Shown: piece by piece, positions 37,072-49,088 of the stretch | Position numbering within the stretch: the stretch's first letter is position 1 | Layout of the letters: each line of letters opens with the position of its first letter | Assembly: GCA_943737045.1 (NCBI GenBank) | Contig: CALSFV010000030.1 | Span: 934,681 to 998,680 of the forward strand | Direction of reading: 5' to 3' | Source of the DNA: Parapristionchus giblindavisi | Taxonomy: Eukaryota > Nematoda > Chromadorea > Rhabditida > Diplogasteridae | Length of the DNA: 64,000 nucleotides | Notes under the pieces: model-generated | Told to the model about the DNA's origin: nothing | The model's input: only the letters and a program-made list of their open reading frames with translations | Databases searched by the model: none | Translations under genes and position numbers: made by a program

Positions 37072-40000
37072 ATGAAATTCGTTAGGCGCAAGGAATACAC
37101 GGCAAAGGAACGTGGGGATTTCTACCAAATATCTGACGGTATGTGCTAAATCGCAATTTAGATGTTCTATCGCATTAATTACTTGATTTAGATGAATTTG
37201 TTCATTGTTCCGCTAGTAGTTATAATATTCCTTCTAGTTTAACATGGATAAAAGGGTATTTTTCTTTCTGGAAATTGTTGACATTTATATTGCAAGGGAA
37301 TGCTGACAACTCATCATGGAGTTATGACTAGAGACAAAACATATTAGGTTGTAACAAAAGTGTTTATGCTTTTTTGGAGTAAATATTCAAGTTAAATTAT
37401 CCTAGTTTATCGAAAACATTTTGGATCAATTTATTCGCTGCTGTGGTAAATGATCCATTGTTGTATAAGCCACACCGTGTGCTCTACTTGTAGAAGGACT
37501 AGAGTTTTTATGCAAACTGCGAGTCCACCCACATCTTTTTTGTTCTTAAACTTTTTATTTACTAAACCAAGTTGGACGCCTTAACTAAAGTAACGACTCC
37601 AGAGAGTAAGGAGGTACATGTAGAGTTGCAATAATCTTTCCTGTGCGTCTGAAGTGTACTCCAGAAAAATTTGGCTGTCTTAGTATATAACGTGTTTTAC
37701 TTAGTTAGTTCGAGAGGAGCCGTGACGAAGAAAGTTTCACACCGCTGTGGGCGCGGCCATATGAGCTATGGCTTCAACTCTTGACCTCTACTACACGCAT
37801 GCAATACATTGTCCAATTTACACTTCTTTTAACCTAAGTTATCTAAATTACCTGATGTTTTCATGTTTAGTAATAGGTTCTGGTTTTCATTTTGCCAAGT
37901 TCTTGCATAGCATGAACTGGGCAAAATGAAAAAAAAGGTGAGTTCTTGCATGGCATGAACTGGGCAAAAGGACATGCTGAAACGAAAGACTTAAGTTACT
38001 TGGGCAAAAAATGCCCCATTGCTTTAAGATAATAATTGTCCGTTGAATCAATAGTTTGGCAAACAGAACAAGAAATGTCAAACTGTGCTAAAAATTTTCT
38101 TATTTCTTGACATATCCAATGCCCTCCATTTTTTCAGCCACACTTTTTCCATCATCGGTTGTGATCAATTATGGAATTCTAGGTTTTATACCTTCCAAGT
38201 AGAAATTGCAAATTTTCAAATGCGCTGTCCTATATATGTCACTAATCATAACTCCATGGTGAGTTGTGGGTATTCTCTTCTTACAATGAAACTAAGAAAC
38301 TCCATCTATTTTACTCTAATTTTCCTTATTAAGAAGTGAATATTCCTTTAAAAACATTGAAGAACTAGAAACATATGCAGTTGCTGGCAGTTTTTTCTTC
38401 GGCCGTAACGTCTGTTTTCATATTTAGATTATAATTTTACATTTAATTTAAATTCAGAGTGAAAAACATTTAAAAGCTGAACTGTTCAATGACGCAATCG
38501 TATTAACGGAATCAAAGGTAAACACAATATACCATATTGTGTATGTTGTTCAATTTTTATTGGTGTTGAATTATAATTTTTTCAAGGCTGAAGATGGAAT
38601 AAAGCATTTATTCAAATTACACTGTAGCCATTACTTCATTGAAAGATTAGATCATCCAAATTTTTCGTTTGCAATTCCTCTCTCGGAAGATTATCGATCA
38701 AGTAAAAGAATTCAATTCGATATCTCGATTGAGAAACTGGAGACATTTCAATATATTCAAATTCACCAGTAAGTTATTATTACCGATTCTGTGTAATGAC
38801 CAAACCAGACAAGAAAACCCCCGGAAAACTGCACCGAAAGAATTTATATGAAATTTGTTCGACCCTCTTCTTAAAGAAGGGGACCCTTGAGTTGGCATGA
38901 CTGACACGATAAGCATGTCGAATATTGTTTATATTATATGATATTTCGCATAAGGGACAATGAGTAAATGAGAGCCAAGTATGCAAATCGGATGGGCACT
39001 CTCTACATGCCTTGAAAGTTGTACTTTCAATGCGCAAAGTGAGCTTTAAACATATCGGGAATCAATATCATATATGTCTTTCGATTCGTGTGGTGAATCT
39101 TTATCATTCTATCCGAACAGTCTTATTACGAAAAAAACGAGGGATATAACGACCAAACATTCGGTGGTCCATTTTTATCGAACTCATACGTTTTGTTACA
39201 CCCGTTGGCTTTAGTTTTCCGGAGGACGTTTTACCCTTACGCATAATCAATTTATGACACATTTTTGATTCTAATCATCCTAATATCTAATTGAAGGAAC
39301 TTTTTATTCGGCATAACAAGAGATTCATTTCGTAGATATAAGGCTGAATCTGAACAATGTTTAATGAGAAAAGGATTACCAGAGGTAGGATTGTTCATAA
39401 CAGCATCGATCAAAGGCACCGGTTTTTTTCAAAACCTTATAAAATATAAATATGCAGTAGCAGCCAAAAGTCTTCTACAAAAGTATGCAACGTCATAACT
39501 TTTGACTCACTTTTGACTTGTCAGATGAGCAATCGGACTCGAGTTTCAGTAGGTTAATATCGGCTATGTGGGCATCATTTCCTACTCCCGTTGTTATGAC
39601 TCCTCGTAGACTTATTTCGTAGTGATGAAATCACCCCTTAGTACTTACTCATTAGAGATTGATTCCTCAGCTGGATTTTTCTGAGGGTTGAAATTTCCAA
39701 TTTTTTTCCATTTCCAAATTTATAAATATATAATGATTTGAGGTACGTCAAAGATTAACAGTATTCTGCAATAAGATATTTTACATATCCATTGCATATG
39801 AACTTGTAGCAGTTAGCATTGATGATCTTTCATACGAAATCATAAAGACAAAGTAAGTGAAATTAATTTAGAATTGTTTTAAGTAATTGGTTATTCTCTA
39901 TAGCCTTAATCATTTTGCGAGCATAATTGGAATTGATAATAATGGAATTTTGAATGTGCAGAAGCCTCATGGTGAGACTCCATCAAGCACAACCTACTAT

Positions 40001-41354
40001 TCAACTCACGTATACTCCGCTAAACTTCCCGAAAAGTTTATTGTAAGTTACTGGTCTTTTTATTTACATTCATGTTTGTCCCTTTACCTTGATTCTCTAA
40101 AGAAGAAGGCTGAAAGAGAATACTCACTGAATTACGAGCTTGAGGACTTTCAATGTTGTGGAATATGTATGGAAAGATTTGGTTAGTAAATATATCGAGT
40201 AAACTTATTCGGATTGGACTTTAATATACATTATTTTGTCAATACAGACTCGAATGCCAGAGTTCCCCACACTCTTCACTGTGGGCATACATTTTGCAAA
40301 AAATGTATTGAAGCAGTTAAGAAAGATGAGAGGTTAGTATTTAGATTTATGCATAATCCGATTTGAGTTAAACTTGTATAGTTACCCTTGCCCCAACTGT
40401 CGACGCGTGAATAAAGTAAACCATGGACAATATTTCTCGATTAATCAACATGCTCTGAGTAAGATTTATCTTCTAACTGTTAGACTATTACTTTTTTTTA
40501 CAGAATTGTCTGAAATAAAACTTAGTTCAACAAAAATTATGAATGAATCTTCCTTTGCTTGTTTCCACTGCAAAGATGTAAGTAATTGCAAGTAGTTAAC
40601 AAATTAAATGTTATTATACTTCTAGGATGTCCCAACTTCTAAATTAAGAATATGTACTGAGTTAAATTGCGTTGAGGTAGTCATTTTTCAGCTTTTTTTC
40701 TTTTTTAATCTGTTCTTTTTCTTCAGCACAATAAGCCTATTTGTGGTCACTGTTGCTTTGAAGAACCCCACATTGGACATTCAACCGCTCGATATTCTCT
40801 AAAAGTTTGAATTAACAGGCGAAAAACACTGATAGAACTGATTGAATTTAGCTCCGAACTGATTCGCTAGAATATATTAAAACGAAAAAAGAAGAAATGA
40901 AATCGAAAAAAGAAGAAATGAAATCGAAGTATAATGTATTGATTGATTTACAGAAGGAACTTCATCAGGTTAAAAATTTGAAATAAATAAATAATTTGTA
41001 TCTTATTATCTTTATTTTATTATTCAGAAACTTCCGAATATTCAACTCCGTGAACAACTTGTCACTGCTGCTGATTCTATTTTAACGCAGGAAGTTAGTT
41101 TAAAATAAAATATTTATTTTAAAAGCAATAAAAATAATTTAGGAAGCTAACGAACTAAAATCTACAGTAGATGAATTTAGTGATACATTCATGCAATCAG
41201 CTAATATCATTATTGAATCGATCGATACAGCTATTAAATTGACAAAAGTTAGTTTTAAATATATGTATAGTTGTAATGAAACAGTATTGTAATTCTAAAC
41301 AATGAATAAATTGAAATATTTGAATCTTTTCAGGAACAATTATCTACATTCTAA
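37072..41354 (+). CDS. RING/B-box/coiled-coil family protein, copy 2 (intact)
   Basis: Eighteen exons: 37072-37138, 37192-37255, 38334-38409, 38458-38517, 38587-38768, 39297-39384, 39743-39852, 39904-40042, 40103-40181, 40248-40332, 40382-40458, 40504-40577, 40626-40676, 40727-40804, 40852-40968, 41028-41093, 41143-41247, 41334-41354; 1539 nt, 512 residues, all phases consistent. Residues 1-262 form an N-terminal region with no recognised family (conserved LTWIKG, SHYFIERLDHP, EDYRSSK, LPEKF). The RING is 281-323 (C281, C284, C300, H302, C305, C308, C320, C323). The B-box-like finger is C362-x2-C365..C377..C382..C390-x2-C393-x5-H399-x2-H402. A coiled coil rich in K/E fills about 409-505. Usual TRIM proteins put RING/B-box/coil first; here it comes last. 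It is probably a cytoplasmic E3 ligase. Confidence 0.88.
37293..38283. mobile_element. CAAGGGAATG element remnant in intron 2 of RING copy 2
   Basis: The left end CAAGGGAATGCTGACAACTC is clear. The right arm phrase (TATATGTCACTAATCATAACTCC..GGTGAG) is complementary to the left one, but the terminal CCCTTG has decayed. Inside, TTAGGTTGTAACAAAAGTG at 37346 and the near-complement ending at about 37847 look like mariner-type ends without coding sequence. A 35-bp tandem duplication (GTTCTTGCAT..) lies at about 37900-37970. Confidence 0.5.
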
Positions 41355-41712
41355 TGTCGTTTGGTGCAAATGTCTTATTATATTCGATCGCATTATTTTA
41401 TTCGTTATGTTGGCAAATACTGTAATCTTTAAATTGTTTGTTCTATTGAAGTCGAATTTCCAATTCGTATCTGTACCTGAAGTAAGGATAAATATTGTTA
41501 ATATTACTATACTTGGAAAAATCGATAGCATTATCGTATCGAATGTCTTTTTTGAAGTTGTACTCATAACGATCGGTTAAAAGTTGTAGGAGTGGTGGTA
41601 GTATAAGGGAGTCTACCAAACAAATCAAGTTGAGGCAATTTGGCTTATCTGATGTCTGCGACATTATAAGCATGATTGAAAAAATACTTAAAAATTTTCT
41701 GAACGAATAATA

Positions 41713-42710
41713 CAGTGCTCTAAACTGCGCGATACAGAAAGTCTCCCTTTAATTATCAGCCTTCGCGGCGTTCTTTTCGCTCTATTCCGATCAATTGTAA
41801 ATTTAGCTCAATTCTCTGGGTACATGCGTGATACATTTGTATTAGGAGAAGTCCCAGATCACCGGAGGATCGGGCAAGCCGCGTGCAGCCCTCGCTGTCA
41901 CGGACCGGACCATCGTGCGGGAGTCAGGCGTGGACGCTCGGTGGGCATATTCGGAGAGAGTACACGTCGTGAGCTCTCCCAATTGCCCTTGCCCTTCCCA
42001 TCGGGCTATCCGTCGAAATCTCCAGGAAGGTGGGCGGCGTTCCTTGAAGAAACCGTTGATCCCAACCAAGAATTGCAAGCTCGGGTGGCCTGGACCCGAG
42101 ACTATCTACACTGAACGTTATTGGAGTATACAATGCTGCCCTGACGCCATCTCCACGAACCTCCACGCCTTAATTATGGTGCAGGATACCGATTCCATGC
42201 ACAAGTCCGCACAAGTTGCCACCTGGTTTCGTCGTCGCAGAGTCCGGGAGGTGGACTGGCATAAGCAATCATCGGACATAAATATCATCGACATCATTGT
42301 TGGATGACGTAACAGAAGAACGAGAAAGGCAAAGAACGCGGCCGAGAAGTTGGAGCAGCATCAGCTCGATTTAGCTACGATTCCCTCCTCCACCATCGAC
42401 AATCTGATCAACTCCATGACTCGACACTGTCAGGCAGTCATTCCCGCAATGGGATTCACCACGAAGTACTGAATCCAAACTGCCCCAATGTCCCAATGAC
42501 TGATATGCCCAGGTGCTGAATTCGCGGAAAATTGCCCTTTTTCGCCAATTTACCACAATTTTCTTGTTTGTGATCCAATATCGATGTAAAATGGTCCACT
42601 CTACCACAGTATCATCCCTAAAAACATACTAAAAATGAAGAGAAACGGTTCATTGCGAAGAAAGTTATGGCTGAAAAACAAAAGAAATGTTAGAATATTG
42701 GCCAGCACTG
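41713..42710 (+). mobile_element. Tc1-type element relic, 1.0 kb
   Basis: The ends CAGTGCTC.. and ..GGCCAGCACTG are flanked by TA (41711-41712, 42711-42712). The interior codes for a broken Tc1-like transposase on the plus strand. It lies about 360 bp after the stop of RING copy 2. Confidence 0.8.
41860..42480 (+). pseudogene. Decayed Tc1-like transposase
   Basis: A DNA-binding segment (GKPRAALAVTDRTIVRE), a linker with SLKKPLIPTKN, and a catalytic-domain segment (QDTDSMHKSAQVATWF, then VDWHKQSSDINIID) are in the order of a Tc1 transposase. The segments sit in different frames with stops between them. Confidence 0.82.
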
Positions 42711-42774
42711 TAGAATAACGAGAAATTTTTTCGATATTTTGTGGCACGAATTATAAAATTTAAGACTTAGAGTG

Positions 42775-42970
42775 GGAAGAGAGAGAGAGGGGGGGGAGAG
42801 AGAGAGAAACTGTCTCTCTATCTTCTCTATCTCTTTCTTCTTCTCTCTCTCTCTTCTTATTTCTCGCTCTCTATCTAAACGACCTAGCTAGGTCATATAG
42901 ATAGAGAACTTACTTCTGGCAGGATGCTATGCAATATATACACATTCATCATAAGATTTTCTGCTATCTA
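42775..42970 (+). promoter_or_regulatory. Conserved upstream block 3 with AGGTCA everted repeat
   Basis: (GA)n, AACTGTCTCTCTATCTTCTC, a pyrimidine run, CTCGCTCTCTATCTAAACG, then CGACCT-AGCT-AGGTCA at 42880-42895 and CAGGATGCTATGCA. Copy 3 begins about 1.2 kb downstream; part of that spacing is an inverted-repeat insertion at about 43480-43945 (TCTTTTAAGATC..ACAGATC against GATCCGTGTTAAAAGAT). Confidence 0.6.
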
Positions 42971-44080
42971 ATTTCCTTTAATATAATTAACACACATTTA
43001 ATTCATTAATTTCTTGGTGAATTATAATATACTTGCACCATTTCTTTTCGTTGAAGTTTTATTTTATTGGTATCGCACAAATATTACATGGTTTCTGCAA
43101 GAACCTAAGACGATTAGGCACAACTATTTCGAAATCGCTTTGATTCGTTTCAAAATTTGCCCACTTATTACGTCACATTCGTTGCTGTTTATATTAATGG
43201 AGATGAAATAGGCCTCTACCCATGTCCACTTCTATAAGGAATATTCAATATTCAAATATTGTATAATATATTTATTTATTTATTTATCCATCAGCTAAAA
43301 GATTTAGTAATGCAAAAAGGGAGAGATATCCGATAACGATATCACATCATACCTGTGGTCTTATTATATTGCAAGTTGTCACTCAACTATTAATTAGATA
43401 TTTTTTTTAATTTATTTAGAAAATTGCAGTGTTACTCATCATAATATTTCCAAATTTGATCGACTATTTTTCAGTTTTTGTAGTCACCTAGCTAGATCAT
43501 TGAGTCTTTATCTTTTAAGATCTTAACACAGATCTCCTGTACCAATGTAGGAAGCCAGCCAACAGCTTTAAATTTTATCTCACCGATTTGGATGAAACTT
43601 ATTTGACTAATCATAATGAGGGAAATGAGAATGCCACTTTTTTTGCTCGTACACTTTGTTGAGCAACTGCTACGTTAGTTCATTTCGAGTCGATTGAAAA
43701 AATAGCTCGCTATAAGTCAATATTCGAGTGAGATATGTCTCTCCAAAGTGGTAGATCAAAAAATCAATAAACTTGCAATATTTTTTTCGAAAACAGGTGC
43801 CTAAGCCTTCTCATTTTCCTCATTGTGATTAATCAAACAAGTATCATTCAAATCAGAGAGGTAAAATTCAACTGTCGGAAGAAATGGGCCTAATACGTTT
43901 TTTGCAGTAGATCCGTGTTAAAAGATAGAAACTGAATTATTTATCTAGGTATATCAAGGTATCATTCGATTCTCCGAAAATTAAGCATCAAATTAATTAG
44001 ATTCAGATTAATGTAGATACATTTTTTTAAAACTTTTATTATTTTCCATTGGTATATTCCTTATTGATTTCAGGTGAATA

Positions 44081-47000
44081 ATGGAATTCGTTAGGCGTGA
44101 GGAATATACGATAGAAAGGCGTGGGTTTTTCTGCCAAATATCTGACAGTATGTGCAAAATCGCAGTTTACATATTTTATTGAATGAATAACTTCATTTAG
44201 ATGAGTTTGTTCATTGCTCCTCCTGTCCCAATATTTTAACATGGATGAAAGGGTACTTATCTTATTGACATTATGTTGCATTGAAACTAATAAATCCCTT
44301 CCAACTCTAGTATAATTTTCCTAATTTAGAAGACAACGCGCTGAAAGAAATGGAGAGTACATAGAAACATACGGAGTTGTTGACAGATCTTTCTTCGTCC
44401 TGAACGTTTGTTTTCACATTTAGATTATTAATTTAAAATTTAATCTAAATTCAGAGTGAAAAGCAGATTAGAGTGGAAATGATAAACGAATGTTTCAAAG
44501 TTACTGATTCTGTAAAGGTAAGCACGGCATACCATATTGTGCACTCGTATTAAATAGTTCATTATTTTCTATGATAATTTAAGATTGAGGATGGAATGAA
44601 ATATTTATTCCAATCGCTCTGTAGCCATTATTTCATTGAAAGAGTTGATCATCCAAATGTTTCATTTGCAATTCCAATCAATGAAGATTATCGATCAACT
44701 AAAGGGATTCAATTTAATATTTCGATTGATAGACTGAAGACATCTCAATATATTCAGATTCACCAGTAAGTTATAACCGCTGAGTAAGGACCACCCTACT
44801 CGGACCTTTTCGGAGAATATCTCTCCGTCATCTTTAAAGGCACACCCCAAGCTCTTTTTACACTCCACATTGGTAATACTCTCTCGCAGGCAAAGAAAGC
44901 GAGAGAGTGTAGCCAGAGCGGAGAGTTTAAAATTAACTCGAGGTGTTCCTTTAAATCTCACTGATGACGGAGAAATATTCTCGCCAACGTCTAACCAGAC
45001 ATAACGGAAATGGTTCTCTTTTCTGTATGATTCGTTATGCCGAGTTCGGTGCAATTGTCCCTAGAGTGTTTTAACTGAACCCAGAATCAGCGTTATTGCT
45101 ACTACTATACATCTACCTCATTGGCATCAATAATTCCTCTAATTGTAGGAACTTTTTATTCGTTACAACAAATGATTCAGTCCGTAGGTATAAGCCTGAA
45201 TGTGATCTATTCATATTCAAGAATGGACCTCCAATGGTACGATTACAATGGTATTTCAAAACTTAAAGTCTACTTGCACTTTCACTTCAAGTAGACTTGT
45301 AAGTCTACTTCAAGTGAAACGTAAGTTTACTTAAAGTGTGACGTCACTATGTAAGTCTACTTAAAGTAAGTCTACTTAATGTGAAAAAGTGACGTCAATC
45401 ACTTGAAGGTTACTTTTAAGGTAAACTTCATGTCAGTGACGTATTTTAAGTAGACTTTAAGTTTTGAAATACCAGAGTAGGCACACACACTGTCGTATAT
45501 AAATAATGATTTAAGGAATCCGAAAGAGCATCTGCATTCGGCAATTACATATTTTACATATCATTTAGACGAGACCTTGTAGCATTGGACATCGATGATC
45601 TGTCTTATGAAATAATTAGGACAAAGTAAGTGGAAATAGTTAGAATTATTTGAGGTAATTGCAAGTTATTCTCTTCAGCCTTAATGAATCTGCAACTATA
45701 ATTGGGATTGATGATAACGGAATTGTAAGTGTGGAGGTGTATCTGGAATTAAACGGTCCCAATGGTTCAAATTACATATACTCCGCACAACTTCCCGAAA
45801 AGTATATTGTAAGTCCCTCGTCTATTTATTAGCTTTCATAATTGCCACTAGCCTACTTCTTCCCCCTTACCATGCCTTTGCATAACGAGATGTACCTTAT
45901 CTTTTTATGTATCTGTCCCTTTACCTTGACGATTCGTTTAAGGTAAAGGCTGATAGAGAATATTCACTGAATTATGAGATCGAGGACTTTCAATGCTGTG
46001 AAATATGTACGGAACGATTTGGTTAGTAAATATCTCGAGTAAACTTGCTGATATCGATTGATTTTTTAAACGCAGAATCGATTATCAGAGTTCCCCACAC
46101 TCTTCACTGTGGGCATACATTTTGTAGAAAGTGCATCGAAGCAGTAAAAAAAGATGAGAGGTTATTTATGAATTATTTAATTTAATTTTAATTTAAATCG
46201 TACAGTTTAGTTACCCATGCCCATACTGTCGACGAGTGAGTAACCTTACCCGAGGACAATTTTTCTCGATTAATCATCATGTTCTTAGTAAGTGATATAG
46301 GACAGAGTATTGGAAAATTTCTGCAATTCTTGTCAAGCAAAAAATGGCAAAAAAGCAAAAAAAAATTATCTTCAACTACTAATAACTGCTCTTTCTCATT
46401 TGAACAGAATTGTCTGAACTAAAGCTTAGTTCAACAAAAATCAAGAATGAATCTTCCATTGCCTGTTTTCACTGCAAAGATGTAAGTGATTGAGGCTTTT
46501 TGAAATGATATAAAAGAAATATTATATTCCAGAATATCCCAACTTCGCAATTAAGAATTTGTAGCGGGTTAAATTGCGCTCAGGTAGTTTTTTTTTTTCA
46601 ATTTTTATCTCATTCTTCTCAATTTCTTCTCTTTTCTAAATTTTTCCTCTTTTTTTCAGTACAATAAGCTTATTTGTGCCCAATGCTGCTTTGAACAATC
46701 GCATATTAGACATTCAACAGCTCGATATAACCAAAATAATCAAAAAGTTTGAATTAACAAACGAAATACACTAATAAAATTTATTGAATTTAGCTCCGAA
46801 CTGATTCGCTAGAATATATTAAAATGAAGAAAGAAGAAATGGAATCGAAAAAAGAAGAAATATTATCGAAGTATGATATATTGATTAATTTACAGCAGAA
46901 GCTTCTTCAGGTTTAAAATTTGGATTAACTTAATTTTTTGTATTTTTGGTGAGACTGATTTTGTTGTTATTCAGAAACGGCCGAATATTCAACAACTTTC

Positions 47001-47355
47001 CACTGATGCTGAATCTATTTTCACACCCGAGGTTTTTTTTTTAAATTGTATTTAAAATGTAATAAAAATAATTTAGGATGCAAATGAATTGAGATCTACC
47101 GTAGATGAATTCAGTGATACATTCATGCAATCGGCTAATATTATCATTGAATCGATCGATACAGCTATTAGATTGACTGCAGCCATGAATGATGGTCATC
47201 GAATGCCTGCTGGAGAATACTCTGCAGGAGGATCTAGTAGTGGATCTAGTAGTGGACAAAGTGGAGGAAGAAGAGGAAGTGGATCTACTGGATTCCGTGG
47301 TGGAGCAAAACGTCCATGCGATTGTTCATCAGCAGGACCTGCATTAAAGAGATGA
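44081..47355 (+). CDS. RING/B-box/coiled-coil family protein, copy 3 (intact, Gly/Ser tail)
   Basis: Seventeen exons: 44081-44147, 44201-44252, 44330-44405, 44455-44517, 44584-44765, 45149-45236, 45516-45625, 45679-45808, 45943-46021, 46076-46160, 46211-46287, 46408-46481, 46533-46583, 46660-46746, 46794-46910, 46975-47031, 47077-47355; 1674 nt, 557 residues. Domain order as in copy 2: novel N-terminal region, C3HC4 RING (CCEIC..HCGHTFC..C..CPYC), B-box-like finger, coiled coil. It differs at the end: the final two exons of copies 1 and 2 are replaced by one long exon that reads on into a tail with GGSSSGSSSGQSGGRRG and ends CSSAGPALKR. At exon 11 the acceptor used must be the second AG (46209-46210) to keep frame. 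Confidence 0.87.
44838..44950. mobile_element. TTAA MITE in intron 5 of RING copy 3
   Basis: AGGCACACCCCAAGCTC and the complementary GAGGTGTTCCT form the ends, flanked by TTAA (44834-44837, 44951-44954). Outer phrases GGAGAATATCTCTCCGTCATC and GATGACGGAGAAATATTCTC form a second palindrome around it, so it appears to have jumped into an older inverted-repeat element. Confidence 0.7.
45249..45474. mobile_element. Palindromic element rich in AAGTAGACTT/CRE-like words
   Basis: Perfect terminal inverted repeats of about 26 bp (TGGTATTTCAAAACTTAAAG.. and complement) enclose many direct and inverted copies of GTCTACTT and two TGACGTCA octamers. It sits in intron 6 of RING copy 3. A partial relative is at about 62408-62485. 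Confidence 0.8.
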
Positions 47356-48240
47356 GATCAAGACTTTACTTCTGATGCGCATATGGGAGGAATACTTGTG
47401 CTGTACTTCTGCATACTTAATACTTACATACTTCTGCCTGTTATGTCCGCTCTACCTTTACATATCAATACCATATACATAAATAAATAAATAAACAATA
47501 AATAAACAAATACAACGTCTTTACTCTAATATTTTTCATGTTTCCTCTTAAATCTTCCTTTCGTATCAACGATGCATGTGAAGCTCATTGGTGCTAGATG
47601 TTCATCTATATTGTTTCATGCTGACAAGCATTTCCATAAATACAGTACAGTACAAAAGTCTGCCCCCCCCCAAATTTAATCGTTATTACTTTCTTCATTG
47701 GTATGATCGAAAAAAAATCGGTCTATTCTCAGGTAGATTTTTTCTGCTGAATTGAGTCTTTCTTTTGAAAATATATTACAATTTTCTTTATTTCATGTAT
47801 ATCAGTAAGTTATATTTATTACTTTTGATATAAGTAATTCGAAATATAACGATATAATAACAAAAAATAACGAAATATGTATTTCAAGGTATGTATTTCT
47901 ACCGAACATTTTTTCCAACAGTAACCTTCAGGCATAAAATCAAACTTTCTAATATGGGTGGCTGAGGTCGCCTGGCAGTGCAAAAAAATTTTTTGCTATG
48001 TCACCTCATATTTTTCCCTCAGACAGACAATCTTTCATAACGAAGCTACATCTTATGTATCGTTGCATTTGTCTAACGTGACTACGCCGTAACCTCCTCC
48101 GTAACGATGGAGACGCAGCGGACGGCGGAGGTGTTCAAAGTTGTTCCCTTATATTCGAGATTTTCTTAACACTTTTCTAAAATGCGTGAATGTGAGGCTA
48201 TGAAAATATTGGCTACTAAGGTTCGATGCATAACGATACA
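47356..48240. other. Spacer after RING copy 3
   Basis: AATAAA repeats near 47481-47505 probably serve as polyadenylation signals. A TACAGTACAGTACAAAAGTC phrase at about 47640 looks like one Tc1-type end, but no partner was found. A degenerate TTATGCATCG-family MITE lies at about 48050-48237. There is no gene. Confidence 0.55.
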
Positions 48241-48251
48241 AGACCTATTTA

Positions 48252-48594
<343 letters not shown>

Positions 48595-48765
48595 AAGAAG
48601 AGATAGAAGAAGAGGTATGTCTCACTATCTTCTCTACCTCTTTCTTCATCTCTCTCACTCTCTCATTAGTTCTCGCTCTCTATCTAAATGACCTAGGTCA
48701 TACTGCCATATTATACTTCTGGTAGGATGCCTTGCATACACACTCGTCGTAGACTATTCTTTTTT
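48595..48765 (+). promoter_or_regulatory. Conserved upstream block 4 with AGGTCA everted repeat (no spacer)
   Basis: TCTCACTATCTTCTCTACC, a pyrimidine run, CTCGCTCTCTATCTAAATG, then TGACCT-AGGTCA at 48689-48700, and GGTAGGATGCCTTGCATACA. The four-base spacer of the other blocks is missing here. Copy 4 starts 2.6 kb downstream, or about 0.6 kb once the palindrome at 49089-51069 is discounted. Confidence 0.6.
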
Positions 48766-49088
48766 CTCTTTCCTTTAATCCAATTAATATACTTTAATGA
48801 ATTAGCTGTATTGTGAGAAATAATATAATTGCGCCATTGCATCGTTAACTCCTCTCCAATTCTGTAAGGAATATTCGGAACTTCACTGTTTTTTGGCCCA
48901 GGCTATTTTACAATTCAAATAAACACTAATTTTGATCGTGATTGACCATGCAGAAGAGCATTATGAACGAAGAATTGGAGGGGGAGAGAGGAGAGGTCAA
49001 AAATGAGTAATGAACCAATGAGCAAAGTCACGATAGTATCCCTCTGGCAGTTCGCCAAACGTTCATTTATCATCACCCATTCATTCCT

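Noticed and set aside
47640..47700. TACAGTACAGTACAAAAGTC as the end of a Tc1-type element
   Set aside because: I found no partner end or transposase fragment within 1.5 kb, so no element can be delimited.
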